Assembly (NCBI GenBank): GCA_963663615.1
Contig: OY760517.1
Coordinates: 1,426,001-1,490,000, forward strand
DNA: 64,000 bases
DNA from: G963663615 sp963663615
GTDB lineage: Bacteria > Bacteroidota > Ignavibacteria > Ignavibacteriales > Melioribacteraceae
Reading direction: 5' to 3'
Shown here: in pieces, positions 1 through 9,718 of the stretch
Position numbering within the stretch: the stretch's first letter is position 1
Layout: each line of letters begins with the position of its first letter
Program-made: the position numbers and the translations under genes
The notes under the pieces: model-generated
Databases searched by the model: none
What the model saw: only the letters and a program-made list of their open reading frames with translations
Told to the model about the DNA's origin: nothing

Positions 1-929
1 AACGTTTATATGGCAATGAAATCGTTAATAAACTTTACACGGAAACAGACTTTAAAAAATATACTGGTAGAACTCTTGAGGAATTGCAAATCGGCTTTTT
101 TGAATATATAGATTCATTGCCTAAAGAATTAAGTGAACATAAGGCAAATTTAAGATTTGGATTTAAACCGCTAGTAAAGAAAGTATGTCCAAGATATTTG
201 GCTGCTGAAAAATCGCGTGCATGGAAAATTTACGCTGAAGGTAACTATGAGGAAGCAAAAAATAAATTTAGCAAACTATTACACTATGCAGATGATAATG
301 AATCCCTTTTTGGGTTTGTAAGGTCATCAATTAAAACGGATTCGTTTTCGGTAGCACTTAAAGAAGTTAGCGAGCGTATGCAGGCTTATAAAGGTACAGC
401 ATATTATTACAATATTGAATTATTACTTGCTGATTTGAGTTCTTTGACAAATGATGAGAATATGGCTGATTCATTATACAGGGAAGTCTTGATTCAAAAT
501 CCTGCTGCTGGATACTATAATGCAGCTTATACTAAATTAAAATTATTGGGTACTAATAATCTAAACAAATATTTACTGGCAAATCATCAAGAGAAAGTGG
601 AAATAACAAGTCAGTTACTTTTAGATACCGGTGATTATACGATACTTTCCAGACTGATTGATATTGCTGGAAATACCAGTTTTCTTAATACCTACATTGT
701 AGATTTGGCAGATTCAGAAAAAATGAGTGGAATATCTGCATTGCTTGCAGAAAAAATATCGATATTTTGTCTTAACAATTATAAATTTGAATTAGCAAAT
801 AAATTTGTTTTATTTGCCAAATTGAAAAATGATAATCCATTCAAGAAATACCGACTAAATGAACTGGAATTACTTACCGAGTGGTTTATAAAATGTGATA
901 ATGATAACAAAGAAGATGTGCGAGATTGA
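1..929 (+). CDS. C-terminal part of a TPR-like (possibly peptidase-MA-type) protein, cut by the window edge
   Basis: The reading frame is open to the left edge (first complete codon at base 3), so the true start lies outside the window; the TTG near base 84 is only an internal codon. The first ~40 residues (a 'YTGRTLEELQIGFFEYIDSL' stretch) look like the end of a peptidase-MA (gluzincin) domain, where a 'yGkSLeeLe..W..yl' tail is common. The rest is helical with TPR-like helix pairs (residues ~50-150 and ~180-270). No catalytic HExxH is visible because that part would lie upstream. The stop overlaps the TTG of the following gene, suggesting translational coupling. The TPR-like character is fairly clear; the peptidase assignment is a guess from the tail. 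Confidence 0.6.
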   Translation, partial: RLYGNEIVNKLYTETDFKKYTGRTLEELQIGFFEYIDSLPKELSEHKANLRFGFKPLVKKVCPRYLAAEKSRAWKIYAEGNYEEAKNKFSKLLHYADDNESLFGFVRSSIKTDSFSVALKEVSERMQAYKGTAYYYNIELLLADLSSLTNDENMADSLYREVLIQNPAAGYYNAAYTKLKLLGTNNLNKYLLANHQEKVEITSQLLLDTGDYTILSRLIDIAGNTSFLNTYIVDLADSEKMSGISALLAEKISIFCLNNYKFELANKFVLFAKLKNDNPFKKYRLNELELLTEWFIKCDNDNKEDVRD

Positions 930-2329
930 ATTTTAAAGAATATATTTCAGATAAAAAGTTTTTAAGAGTTGCCTCCGAGTTAGCTGCTGAAACAGGCGAC
1001 AAAATTTATATTGTTGGTGGATTTGTAAGAGATATAATTCTCGATAGAAAAAGAGCAGATATCGATATACTTGTTATTGGTAGTGGACCTGATTTTGCTG
1101 CTGCTTTGGCAAAAAAATTAAGAATAAAAAAGGTGTCTGTCTTCCGTAATTTTGGTACTGCTCATTTCAAATACAGGAACATTGATCTTGAGTTTGTAGG
1201 TGCAAGAAAAGAATCATACGAGCGTAACAGCAGAAAACCTGTTGTTGAGGATGGTACTTTTGAAGACGATATTAACCGCAGGGATTTTACTATAAATACA
1301 CTTGCTCTATCTTTGAATAAGGATAGTTTTGGTGAGATGATCGATACTTTTGGCGGTTATGAGCATATACAAGAAGGTTTTATACAGACACCACTGGACC
1401 CAATGGTAACTTTCGATGATGATCCATTAAGAATTTTGAGAGCGTTCCGATTTGCGAGTCAGTTAAACTTTACAGTTTCGGATGAGATTAAGGTAGCTGC
1501 CGGCAAAATGGCATCCCGCCTTAAAATTGTATCGCAAGAAAGGATAACAGATGAGTTTCTTAAAATAATGGCTTCGCCCAATCCCTCAACAGGGTTAAAG
1601 CTGCTATACCAGTGTGGAGTAATGGAGGTTATATTTCCTGAGGTTGCCAAACTTGCCGGTACAGAGCAAAGGGAACAATTTCATCATAAGGATGTTTTTT
1701 ACCATACTGTACAGGTTATTGATAATGTTGCAGAGGTATCGGATAATGTTTGGTTACGTTTTGCAGCACTGGTTCATGATATTGCAAAACCGAAAACCAA
1801 GAAGTTTGTTGATGATATTGGTTGGACTTTTCACGGGCATGAAGAGATTGGTGCACGTATGATGAAAGGACTATTTAAGCGTCTTAAACTACCTCAGACA
1901 AAACTTGCCTATGTTGAAAATTTGGTGAGACTGCATTTAAGACCCATAGCATTGGTTGATGATGAAGTAACAGACTCGGCAATTAGAAGGCTTATTGTTA
2001 CCGCCGGTGAAGATCTGGATGATCTTATAAAGCTTTGCAGGGCAGATATTACCAGTAAAAACCCTAACAAGGTTACCCGCTTTCTTTCCAATTACGATAT
2101 TGTTGTTGAGAAAATAAAGGAAGTTGAGGAAAAAGATGAACTTAGAGCATTTCAGTCGCCGGTTAGCGGTGATGTTATCATGAAAACCTGCGGGTTAAAA
2201 CCATCCAGAATAGTTGGCGAAATAAAGGGAGCTATTGAAGATGCCATACTGGAAGGTGATATAGAAAACAATTATGAAGCAGCATTCCAATTCCTGTTAA
2301 AAATTAAAGATAAATACTTAAACAACTAA
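926..2329 (+). CDS. cca: CCA tRNA nucleotidyltransferase / poly(A) polymerase family with HD domain
   Basis: Adds or repairs the 3' CCA of tRNAs. Residues 1-~130 hold the class II nucleotidyltransferase head: the GGFVRD motif, the DID metal-binding pair, and RRDFTINTLAL. The 'DDPLRILRAFRFA' segment is the family's neck motif. An HD domain follows at ~255-375 (LVHDIAKP, HGHEEIGARM). 467 aa is a normal length for the HD-containing type. The start is TTG, overlapping the previous stop as TTGA; no better ATG exists upstream in frame. The tRNA-Leu in this window has no encoded CCA, consistent with a need for CCA addition. CCA-adding versus poly(A)-adding activity cannot be separated by eye, though a single family member usually adds CCA. 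Confidence 0.9.
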   Translation: MNFKEYISDKKFLRVASELAAETGDKIYIVGGFVRDIILDRKRADIDILVIGSGPDFAAALAKKLRIKKVSVFRNFGTAHFKYRNIDLEFVGARKESYERNSRKPVVEDGTFEDDINRRDFTINTLALSLNKDSFGEMIDTFGGYEHIQEGFIQTPLDPMVTFDDDPLRILRAFRFASQLNFTVSDEIKVAAGKMASRLKIVSQERITDEFLKIMASPNPSTGLKLLYQCGVMEVIFPEVAKLAGTEQREQFHHKDVFYHTVQVIDNVAEVSDNVWLRFAALVHDIAKPKTKKFVDDIGWTFHGHEEIGARMMKGLFKRLKLPQTKLAYVENLVRLHLRPIALVDDEVTDSAIRRLIVTAGEDLDDLIKLCRADITSKNPNKVTRFLSNYDIVVEKIKEVEEKDELRAFQSPVSGDVIMKTCGLKPSRIVGEIKGAIEDAILEGDIENNYEAAFQFLLKIKDKYLNN

Positions 2330-2335
2330 AGTAAA

Positions 2336-2361
2336 CCGGTTTTAACCGGAGATTTTTTTTT
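2336..2361 (+). terminator. Rho-independent terminator after cca
   Basis: Stem CCGGT/ACCGG with a 4-base loop (2336-2349), followed by AGA and a run of nine T. It separates cca from the export operon that begins at 2447. Confidence 0.75.
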
Positions 2362-2446
2362 CACATTCCGTAACTTTTAAACTAACTTTACGTCTTAACA
2401 TAAAACGACAGTTACAGATTGTAATTTTACCTAGAAGGAGATCATA

Positions 2447-3808
2447 ATGAGAAGAATTGCATTTATTGTTGGGATTCTTTTATTTACTACAAGTGTGTTT
2501 GCACAGAAAAACCTGACACTTAACGAAGCAATTTCAATTGCTCTTCAGAATAACTCTAATTTAATAAAATCCAAAAACAGATTAACGGTAAATGAATTGA
2601 GTCTTAAAAAGGCGTACAGTGATTTATTGCCGAACTTGGCTGTATCAGGCTCGTGGGGATGGAACAGAACATCTACGAGCGAAAAGACTTATTCTGTAAC
2701 ATCGCCATATACTGGTGCTGATTCAAACTATACAGTTCCTTCTGGTGATGCTGATTCGAGATCATGGGGAGTTTCGGCTGGTGGTAATGTAACACTTTTT
2801 AACGGTTTGGCTAATTATGCAAATATTTCAGCTTCCAAAAGTGAACTTGAAGCTGCCAAATATAACCTTGAAAAGGTAAAACAGGATATTATTTATACTA
2901 CAACAGAACTTTTCTATGCTATTCTTCAGGCAAAAGAACTGATGAAAGTTAGACAGGATAATGTTGAATATAATCAGAAATTACTTGAAACAATTGAAGA
3001 GAAAAATAAACTTGGATCGGTAGCTATAGCTGACGTTTATGCTCAGAAAGTGCAGCTTGGTACTGCCCAGAAATCTCTTATTGTTGCTGAAAATACTTAC
3101 GAAACAACAAAGTTAAGCTTACTTAGTTTTCTTGCACTTGATGTTTTTGATGAATATGCAATGGTTGATCCTTTTGGTGAAATAACTAAAGATGAAACAT
3201 CTAAACTGGTATCGGAGTTTGGTAGTGTCGATAATATGGTTAATACTGCTTTTAATACCCGTTACGATTATAAAAGTACAAAGCACTCACTTAAAGCTTA
3301 CGAAAGTTACCTTACTCAGGCAAATGGTGGGCTGTTTCCAACATTAAGCGGAAATTATTCCTTTGGTACATCTGCTGCTGACCCTGGTGACTTATTCGAA
3401 ACGAGAAACTATGGTATTGGTCTATCAATCAGCTATCCAATATTTAACAACTGGAGCACTTCACTTCAGATACAGTCTGCAAAAGTTAACCAGATGAATG
3501 CTATTGAAGATGTTGAAATACTAAAAAGGGACATAAAAATTGAAGTAAAACAGGGGTATCTTGATCTTGTTGCTGCACAGAAAGAGGTAGAGGTATCACT
3601 TGAAAATGTTATATCGGCTAGAGAAAACAGAAAAATAAATAATGAAAGATATAGTCTTGGCTCAGGTACTATTCTGGATGTGTTGCAGGCTGACAGGGAT
3701 TATCAGCAGGCGTTACTTGGAAGAATTCAGGCAGAATATGAATTTTACCGCTTACGTGACAATCTATTAAATGCATTAGGAAAACTTGATTCCAAACTTT
3801 ACGAGTAA
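2447..3808 (+). CDS. TolC-family outer membrane efflux protein
   Basis: Outer membrane channel of a tripartite exporter. A signal peptide (MRRIAFIVGILLFTTSVFAQ) is followed by two OEP repeats: helical 'LNEAISIALQNN' near residue 25 and the second repeat from ~240. The 'ILDVLQADRDYQQALLG' helix near the end is typical of TolC proteins. The 453 aa length fits the family. A very strong Shine-Dalgarno (AAGGAG) sits 7 bases before the ATG. It is the first gene of a five-gene operon with the adaptor, ATPase and two permeases, so it is probably the exit duct for that MacAB-like pump. The substrate is not visible from the sequence. Confidence 0.93.
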   Translation: MRRIAFIVGILLFTTSVFAQKNLTLNEAISIALQNNSNLIKSKNRLTVNELSLKKAYSDLLPNLAVSGSWGWNRTSTSEKTYSVTSPYTGADSNYTVPSGDADSRSWGVSAGGNVTLFNGLANYANISASKSELEAAKYNLEKVKQDIIYTTTELFYAILQAKELMKVRQDNVEYNQKLLETIEEKNKLGSVAIADVYAQKVQLGTAQKSLIVAENTYETTKLSLLSFLALDVFDEYAMVDPFGEITKDETSKLVSEFGSVDNMVNTAFNTRYDYKSTKHSLKAYESYLTQANGGLFPTLSGNYSFGTSAADPGDLFETRNYGIGLSISYPIFNNWSTSLQIQSAKVNQMNAIEDVEILKRDIKIEVKQGYLDLVAAQKEVEVSLENVISARENRKINNERYSLGSGTILDVLQADRDYQQALLGRIQAEYEFYRLRDNLLNALGKLDSKLYE

Positions 3809-3831
3809 GTTTACATAAGGAGATTTCATCC

Positions 3832-5154
3832 ATGGCTAAAGCTAAACGAAAAAATTCAAAAAAGAAATTTGTAATTATTGGTGCTGGTGTTGTACTAATC
3901 GCTGTTATAATTGCATTAGTTGCATTTAGTGGCAATAAGGAAAATATTATTTCAGTACAGACAGAGAAAGTTCAGGAAAGAACCATAACGCAGGTTGTAT
4001 CAGCAACAGGTAAAATTAACCCGGTTGAAAAGGTTGTAATTACACCGGAGGTTAGTGGTGAGATTGTTGAATTACCAGTTGAAGAAGGTGATATTGTTAA
4101 GAAAGGTCAGTTGCTTATAAGAATTAAACCTGAAACTTATATTGCACAGCGTAACAGGGCTAAGGCAAGTTTGGTCTCTGCAAAAGCTACGCTTAAAATA
4201 AGAGAAGCTACTCTTACACAGCTTAAAGCTGAATACGAACGAATCAAAGGTTTGTATGAAAAAAATCTTGTAAGTGATTCGCAGCTCGAAACTGCAAAAG
4301 CAAATTTCCTAACAAGTGAAGGTTCGCTGGAAGCTCAGAAAGCTTCTGTATTGCAGGCAAATGAAACTGTTAAGGAAGCAGAGGAAGAGTTAGCGAAAAC
4401 TGCAATTTATTCTCCATTAAACGGTACAGTTACTGCTCTTAATGTTGAACTTGGTGAAAGAATTCTTGGTAGCGGATTTTCACAGGGTACTAACCTTATG
4501 ACCGTATCAGATCTTTCTGTTATGGAAGCTATTGTTGAAGTTGATGAAAATGATGTTGTACTTGTAAGTGTTGGTGATACTTCACGAATAGAAATTGATG
4601 CTTTTGGTGAAAGAAAATTTCTTGGAAAGGTTTCGCATATTGGTAACAGTGCACAAACAACCGGATTGGGTACTCAGGATGAGGTAGTTAATTTTGAAGT
4701 AAAAATTAGACTTCTTGAACTTGATGGAGAAATACGCCCGGGTATGTCCTGTGATGCTGATGTTGAAACAGATACCAGAGTTAATGTTATGGCTGTTCCT
4801 ATTCAGAGTGTTACTGCACGTTTGCCTAAAGATGATAACAATGATAACATGAATGGTGAAGTTGAAGGCAATAAAGAGCAGGATGAAAATGCTGAAATGA
4901 ATGAAAATGGCAACCATGAAAGTAAAAAAACTATTGAAGTAGTTTTTGTTGTCGAAGATGGTAAAGCTGTTATGAAACCGGTTAAAATTGGTATAAGTGA
5001 TGATACATATATTGAAATTACAGAAGGTGTGGATGCAGATATTGATGTTATTAGTGGTCCATACAGAGCAATTTCAAAAGAACTTCAGGATGGAGTGAAA
5101 GTATCAATGCAGTCAGGTAATAAATTTGGTTTCAAGAAAAAAGGTAGTAACTAA
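3832..5154 (+). CDS. MacA/HlyD-type periplasmic adaptor subunit
   Basis: Membrane fusion protein linking the ABC transporter to TolC. One N-terminal membrane helix (~12-34) follows a Lys-rich start. The lipoyl half-motifs flank a long coiled coil (~100-180), e.g. 'VVITPEVSGEIVELPVEEGD' and 'TAIYSPLNGTVTALNVELGE'. A beta-barrel/membrane-proximal part follows. An acidic, Asn-rich insert at ~325-355 (Glu/Asn/Asp runs) breaks the C-terminal domain and is unusual in length; it may be a flexible loop. An AAGGAG site precedes the ATG. The next gene, the ATPase, begins two bases after this stop, supporting one operon. Confidence 0.92.
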   Translation: MAKAKRKNSKKKFVIIGAGVVLIAVIIALVAFSGNKENIISVQTEKVQERTITQVVSATGKINPVEKVVITPEVSGEIVELPVEEGDIVKKGQLLIRIKPETYIAQRNRAKASLVSAKATLKIREATLTQLKAEYERIKGLYEKNLVSDSQLETAKANFLTSEGSLEAQKASVLQANETVKEAEEELAKTAIYSPLNGTVTALNVELGERILGSGFSQGTNLMTVSDLSVMEAIVEVDENDVVLVSVGDTSRIEIDAFGERKFLGKVSHIGNSAQTTGLGTQDEVVNFEVKIRLLELDGEIRPGMSCDADVETDTRVNVMAVPIQSVTARLPKDDNNDNMNGEVEGNKEQDENAEMNENGNHESKKTIEVVFVVEDGKAVMKPVKIGISDDTYIEITEGVDADIDVISGPYRAISKELQDGVKVSMQSGNKFGFKKKGSN

Positions 5155-5156
5155 TT

Positions 5157-5879
5157 ATGAGTCTTATTAGAATAGAACATATCGCAAAAATCTATGAAGT
5201 TGGTTTGGAGCTTGTGCATGCTTTGCGTGATGTATCATTAAGCATAGAGAGAAATGAGTATGTTGCGATTATGGGTCCTTCCGGTTCGGGTAAATCTACT
5301 TTAATGAATATTCTTGGATGTCTTGATACACCAAGTAAAGGATTGTATGTTTTTAGTGAAGAAAATGTAAGTTTAATGAATGACAATGAGCTTGCACAGA
5401 TAAGAAACAGACAGATCGGGTTTGTATTTCAAACTTTTAACCTCCTACCTCGTTCAAACGCATTGCATAATGTTGAGCTTCCACTTATTTATGCTGGTGT
5501 TTCGGGTACTGAAAGAAGAGAGAGAGCTGAACAGGCTCTTGTAAAGGTAGGACTTGCAGACAGGATGACGCATAAACCGAATGAGTTATCAGGTGGTCAG
5601 AGACAAAGGGTTGCTATTGCAAGAGCTTTGGTAACAAATCCTTCCATTATTCTGGCTGATGAACCTACCGGTAACCTTGATACAAAAACCGGTGAAGACA
5701 TTATGACCCTATTCAATGAACTAAACTCACTTGGTAATACAATTATTCTTGTTACGCATGAGGAGTATATAGCAGAACATGCAGCGAGGATAATTAGAAT
5801 ACGTGACGGTTTAATTGAAAGTGATGCTCCTGTTGAAAACAGAATTATACCAAAAGGAAATAGTTCCCTGGTTGTATAA
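5157..5879 (+). CDS. MacB/LolD-type ABC transporter ATP-binding protein
   Basis: Drives the exporter by ATP hydrolysis. All ABC motifs are present: Walker A GPSGSGKST (~41-49), Q-loop FVFQTFNLL, signature LSGGQRQR (~144), Walker B IILADEPTGNLD, and the switch His in THEE. At 240 aa it is a stand-alone nucleotide-binding subunit, unlike E. coli MacB where ATPase and permease are fused. It begins two bases after the adaptor stop, with little Shine-Dalgarno of its own, so translation is probably coupled. Confidence 0.95.
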   Translation: MSLIRIEHIAKIYEVGLELVHALRDVSLSIERNEYVAIMGPSGSGKSTLMNILGCLDTPSKGLYVFSEENVSLMNDNELAQIRNRQIGFVFQTFNLLPRSNALHNVELPLIYAGVSGTERRERAEQALVKVGLADRMTHKPNELSGGQRQRVAIARALVTNPSIILADEPTGNLDTKTGEDIMTLFNELNSLGNTIILVTHEEYIAEHAARIIRIRDGLIESDAPVENRIIPKGNSSLVV

Positions 5880-5896
5880 TTGTAAAGGAAAAGATT

Positions 5897-7141
5897 ATGA
5901 AGAATTATCTCTTTGAGCTAAAGGAGGGACTAATAATTTCCCTCCGTGCAATTTTTAGCAATAAAATAAGATCGGTACTTACAACACTTGGCATAGTTAT
6001 AGGTGTATCTGCAGTAGTTCTAATGAGTAGTGCCGTGCAGGGAATAGATAAGAGTTTCCAGGATGGAGTATCATCAATGGGCTCAGATAACCTTTATATT
6101 GATAAATGGCAGTGGTTCAGTAACGATGTGCCCTGGTGGGAAATGCGTAACAGAAAAAACCTCCAGGTAGAAGATTTTGAAAAGTATAAAAAACTTGCCA
6201 AGCTTCCAATTGCAGTAGCTCCAACTGTTTGGGTAAACTATTCGGTTGAGTACGAGGATAAAACTGCTCAGTATATTGTAATTACAGGTACTAATGCTGA
6301 TTATATTGCTACTACTAATATGGAATTTTCTGACGGACGCTTTTTTACCGAGCTTGAGAGTAACAGCTCAAGAAATGTGGTTGTTGTTGGTTACGAAATA
6401 GCTAAAAGAATTTTTCCTTACGATAATGGTTTGGGAAAAGAAGTTAAAATAAAAGGTAAAAAGTTTAAGGTGGTTGGAATACTTGACAAACAAGGTAGTG
6501 AAATGATGGGAGATTTTAATCCCGATAATCAGGTATTCGTACCAATTGGATGTATTTACAAGTATTACCTCCGCGAATCTGAACGAAGTATTACTATAAA
6601 TGTACGTGCCCCTAACAGCACTATGGTTGATGAAGTTACTGAAGAAGCTTATGGTATAATGCGAAAAGTTAGAGGTTTGGCTTATAACGAAGTGAATGAC
6701 TTTTCCATAAACCGACAGGATGGCATACTTAGTCAAATTAACGAAACAGTAGGTGTTATTCAAATTGCCGGGTTTGCTATTACCGGACTCTCTTTATTTG
6801 TTGGTGCTATTGGTATAATGAATATCATGTTTGTTTCTGTAAAGGAACGTACAAAGGAAATTGGAGTTAGAAAGGCAATTGGTGCTAAGAAAAGAACCAT
6901 ACTTACCCAGTTTATTGCAGAAGCCTCAATTATTTGTTTGCTTGGAGGTTTAATAGGTTTGGGAATAGCTGTGGTCGGCACGCTTATGATACAGCAGAAT
7001 ACAGAATTCCCTATTGTATTTCAGTATAATGCTGTCCTTCTGGCTGTTTCAATCTCATTGTTAACAGGCGTTTTATCAGGTTTTGCTCCTGCTTTTGTTG
7101 CATCCAATATGGATCCGGTTGATGCTCTTCGTTATGAATAA
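5897..7141 (+). CDS. MacB-like ABC transporter permease (FtsX type), copy 1
   Basis: Membrane subunit of the exporter. A first membrane helix near residues 22-45, a large periplasmic MacB_PCD domain (~50-280), then three C-terminal helices forming the FtsX domain (~285-405). The cytoplasmic 'ERTKEIGVRKAIGAKK' coupling motif is typical. It ends 'DPVDALRYE', the usual family C-terminus. It sits 17 bases after the ATPase gene with a good AAAGGA site. A second permease follows immediately, so the pump probably uses a permease heterodimer with an ATPase dimer. Confidence 0.94.
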   Translation: MKNYLFELKEGLIISLRAIFSNKIRSVLTTLGIVIGVSAVVLMSSAVQGIDKSFQDGVSSMGSDNLYIDKWQWFSNDVPWWEMRNRKNLQVEDFEKYKKLAKLPIAVAPTVWVNYSVEYEDKTAQYIVITGTNADYIATTNMEFSDGRFFTELESNSSRNVVVVGYEIAKRIFPYDNGLGKEVKIKGKKFKVVGILDKQGSEMMGDFNPDNQVFVPIGCIYKYYLRESERSITINVRAPNSTMVDEVTEEAYGIMRKVRGLAYNEVNDFSINRQDGILSQINETVGVIQIAGFAITGLSLFVGAIGIMNIMFVSVKERTKEIGVRKAIGAKKRTILTQFIAEASIICLLGGLIGLGIAVVGTLMIQQNTEFPIVFQYNAVLLAVSISLLTGVLSGFAPAFVASNMDPVDALRYE

Positions 7142-7161
7142 ATATTAGTAAGGTATATAGT

Positions 7162-8394
7162 ATGAAAATTTTAGAAACAATACGTGTTGCATTTGCATCA
7201 CTTAGTGCTAATAAATTACGCTCATTTCTTACGATACTTGGTATTGTTGTTGGTATATTTTCTATTATTTCAATTAGTACAGTAATATCGATGCTGCAAT
7301 CGAGTATAGAAGAGGGAGTATCCGGTCTTAATAGTAATACATTTCAAATTCAGAAATGGCCTGCTGTACGTACCGGTGGTATGGCTGAACGTCAGAAAAT
7401 AAGAAACCGTCCCAATATTACCATGGAAGAGTACAAACAGTTTAAGGAAGTAATGACTGGGGCTGAAAGTATTGGTGCCGAACAATGGCGTTTTGGAATA
7501 AGATTTAGCTTTAATGAAAATAAAACCAATCCCAATATTCAGGTTTGTGGTGGTACAACAGGTGCTTTTCCTAATAACGACTGGGAAATTGAGAAGGGAA
7601 GAGCTTTTAACGAAAATGATATTCAATTTGGCAACAAGGTTGTTGTGCTTGGTGCCGATATTGTAAAAACCTTATTTGAATTTGTTGACCCTATTGGTCA
7701 GGAAATTAAAATGAATAATTATAAATTAAAAGTTATTGGTGTGCTTAAATCAAAAGGTGCGGTGTTTGGACAGAGTAGGGATGGTTTTGCAATTATTCCG
7801 GTTTCAACTTTCCAGAGTTTTTATGGCAAGAGAGGACGCAGTGTAAACATTACTGTTCGAGCTCCAGAAGGAAAACCTTATGATGACCTTATTGAACAAG
7901 CTATTGGGCATATGCGTACAATAAGAAAAGTTGAACCTGGTGAGGATAACGACTTTGACATAAGAACTAACCAGGCTACTTTGGAATCGATTAATGAAAT
8001 GACCAGTAGCGTACGTATTGGAGCTATTGTTATTGCAGCTATTGCATTACTTGCTGCTGGTATTGGTATTATGAATATTATGCTTGTATCAGTTACCGAA
8101 AGAACAAGGGAAATTGGTATAAGAAAGGCAGTTGGTGCACAAAAGTTTAATATACTTCTTCAATTTTTGGTGGAAGCAGTTGTACTTTGTCTTTTTGGCG
8201 GTGTTGTTGGCATTGTATTCGGAATATCAGTTGGAAATATTCTTGGCAGTTTGATGCAGGCATCGGCAACTATTCCGCTGGATTGGGTAGCTGTTGGTGT
8301 TGGTTTATGTGTGTTTATCGGTGTATTGTTTGGTACTTATCCTGCAATGAAAGCAGCCAACCTTGATCCGATTGAATCACTACGTTACGAATAA
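7162..8394 (+). CDS. MacB-like ABC transporter permease (FtsX type), copy 2
   Basis: Partner of the preceding permease and the last gene of the TolC-MacA-MacB operon. The architecture is the same: an N-terminal helix at ~18-42, a MacB_PCD periplasmic domain, then FtsX helices from ~285 with 'ERTREIGIRKAVGAQK'. The C-terminus 'DPIESLRYE' matches that of copy 1. The two proteins are clearly paralogous but diverged in the periplasmic part, so heterodimerisation is more likely than recent duplication. An AAGGTATA site precedes the ATG. The neighbouring ABC-2 genes run towards it on the opposite strand. Confidence 0.94.
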   Translation: MKILETIRVAFASLSANKLRSFLTILGIVVGIFSIISISTVISMLQSSIEEGVSGLNSNTFQIQKWPAVRTGGMAERQKIRNRPNITMEEYKQFKEVMTGAESIGAEQWRFGIRFSFNENKTNPNIQVCGGTTGAFPNNDWEIEKGRAFNENDIQFGNKVVVLGADIVKTLFEFVDPIGQEIKMNNYKLKVIGVLKSKGAVFGQSRDGFAIIPVSTFQSFYGKRGRSVNITVRAPEGKPYDDLIEQAIGHMRTIRKVEPGEDNDFDIRTNQATLESINEMTSSVRIGAIVIAAIALLAAGIGIMNIMLVSVTERTREIGIRKAVGAQKFNILLQFLVEAVVLCLFGGVVGIVFGISVGNILGSLMQASATIPLDWVAVGVGLCVFIGVLFGTYPAMKAANLDPIESLRYE

Positions 8395-8407
8395 GTACCT
8401 ATAAAAC

Positions 8408-9718
8408 TTACATAAAATGACCGTTTCTGAAACGTATCAGAGAATAGAAATTAACAATAAACGCGAGTGATAGCAGAACTGAAACATGTTGTGCTATCAT
8501 CGTGAATGATGCGTTTCTCCATAATACCTGCAAGAAAGCTTCAACCGACCAATATGTAATTGTAAACTTACTTAAAAACTGCATCCAATCTGGTAATAGT
8601 GATACCGGAAACCATGAGCCACCCAATGCTGACATAACCAGTATTAGCAATGTTGCAATACCATTTACCTGATTTAATGATTTTGCCATTGAAGTAATTA
8701 TCATACCAAAGGAAACTGCTGCTGCTGAGGATGCTATTATAACTATCATTAAATTGCCAATATTGGCAAATATATCAACATCAAAAATTATCCATGAAAA
8801 CAAAAACATAACTGACAGCTGGAATATACCAAGTAACATAGAGAAAATATATTTACTCCAGAGTATATGCGAGCGTTTTACCGGCATACAAAGAAATCTT
8901 TTAAGTGTTCCTTCTTCTTTCTCTTCGAACAATGATGTTGCAGCTCCTGTTATGCTAAACAAAAGGAACATCATAGCCCAACCGCCAACTATTCGTGTAA
9001 CTCCCGGATTCGCTTTTTCTGTACCAACAAGCTGATGTGATTCGAAATTAATTAAGTCCTGCATAAACCCCGACTGTGATGAGTCTTTGCTGAACTCTTC
9101 TATGTTATTTTCGGTACTTGAATATTTAAGGATTGTATCTTTGTCAATTTCAAAGTATTCGCTAACAAGGGAGAACATTTTATCATTAAATATATCACCT
9201 TTATCTGCACCAATTGAGTTTTTTATTTGGCGGTTTAACAAGACAGGGAAAAGCCCGGGTATTTCGCTCATAATAGTTTGCTGTATAGTTCCTTTTAGCA
9301 GACCCATTTCCATTTCATTTGCCGGATCATAATAAAAGTGAAGTGTTAAGCCTTTGCTATTGTCGCTAAAACAAGTATCAGGGAAATATAATGCTGCCCT
9401 GTATTTTCCATCTTTAACAAAGGTTTTTGCAGTTTCAAGATCAAAAGCTTTATATGGTGAGTTCTGGTTTTCCCTGTATCTTTTAAGGAGTTTTACGGTA
9501 TTTGAGGAGTCCAGTTTTTCTTCAAGAATTTTTGAAATTTTACTATCACAATCATTAACAAATAGGATGTTAATCTTTCCTCGTGTTCCGCCACCGCCAA
9601 ATATATTGCCAAATATAAGTATTAGTACAATCGGAACAATGAATGTTAATATCATTGCCGGTTTGTCAGCAAATAATCGTGTAATATCTTTTTTTATAAG
9701 AGTAACAATCGTTTTCAA
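8408..9718 (-). CDS. ABC-2 type transporter permease
   Basis: Integral membrane half of an ABC-2 exporter. One N-terminal helix (AMILTFIVPIVLILIFGNIF), a long extracytoplasmic loop of about 200 residues, then five C-terminal helices (~240-430) as in YhfJ/YbhR-like permeases. 'EEKEEGTLKRFLCMP' is the usual cytoplasmic motif before the second helix. The start is TTG, overlapping the ATPase stop (TTGA), so the two are translationally coupled; the next ATG would remove the leading amphipathic segment. The substrate is unknown. Confidence 0.9.
   Translation of the reverse strand: MKTIVTLIKKDITRLFADKPAMILTFIVPIVLILIFGNIFGGGGTRGKINILFVNDCDSKISKILEEKLDSSNTVKLLKRYRENQNSPYKAFDLETAKTFVKDGKYRAALYFPDTCFSDNSKGLTLHFYYDPANEMEMGLLKGTIQQTIMSEIPGLFPVLLNRQIKNSIGADKGDIFNDKMFSLVSEYFEIDKDTILKYSSTENNIEEFSKDSSQSGFMQDLINFESHQLVGTEKANPGVTRIVGGWAMMFLLFSITGAATSLFEEKEEGTLKRFLCMPVKRSHILWSKYIFSMLLGIFQLSVMFLFSWIIFDVDIFANIGNLMIVIIASSAAAVSFGMIITSMAKSLNQVNGIATLLILVMSALGGSWFPVSLLPDWMQFLSKFTITYWSVEAFLQVLWRNASFTMIAQHVSVLLSLAFIVNFYSLIRFRNGHFM

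Noticed and set aside
7270..7626. 118-codon minus-strand frame within the second MacB-like permease gene
   Set aside because: Opposite a clear permease; no start signal and no recognisable protein character.
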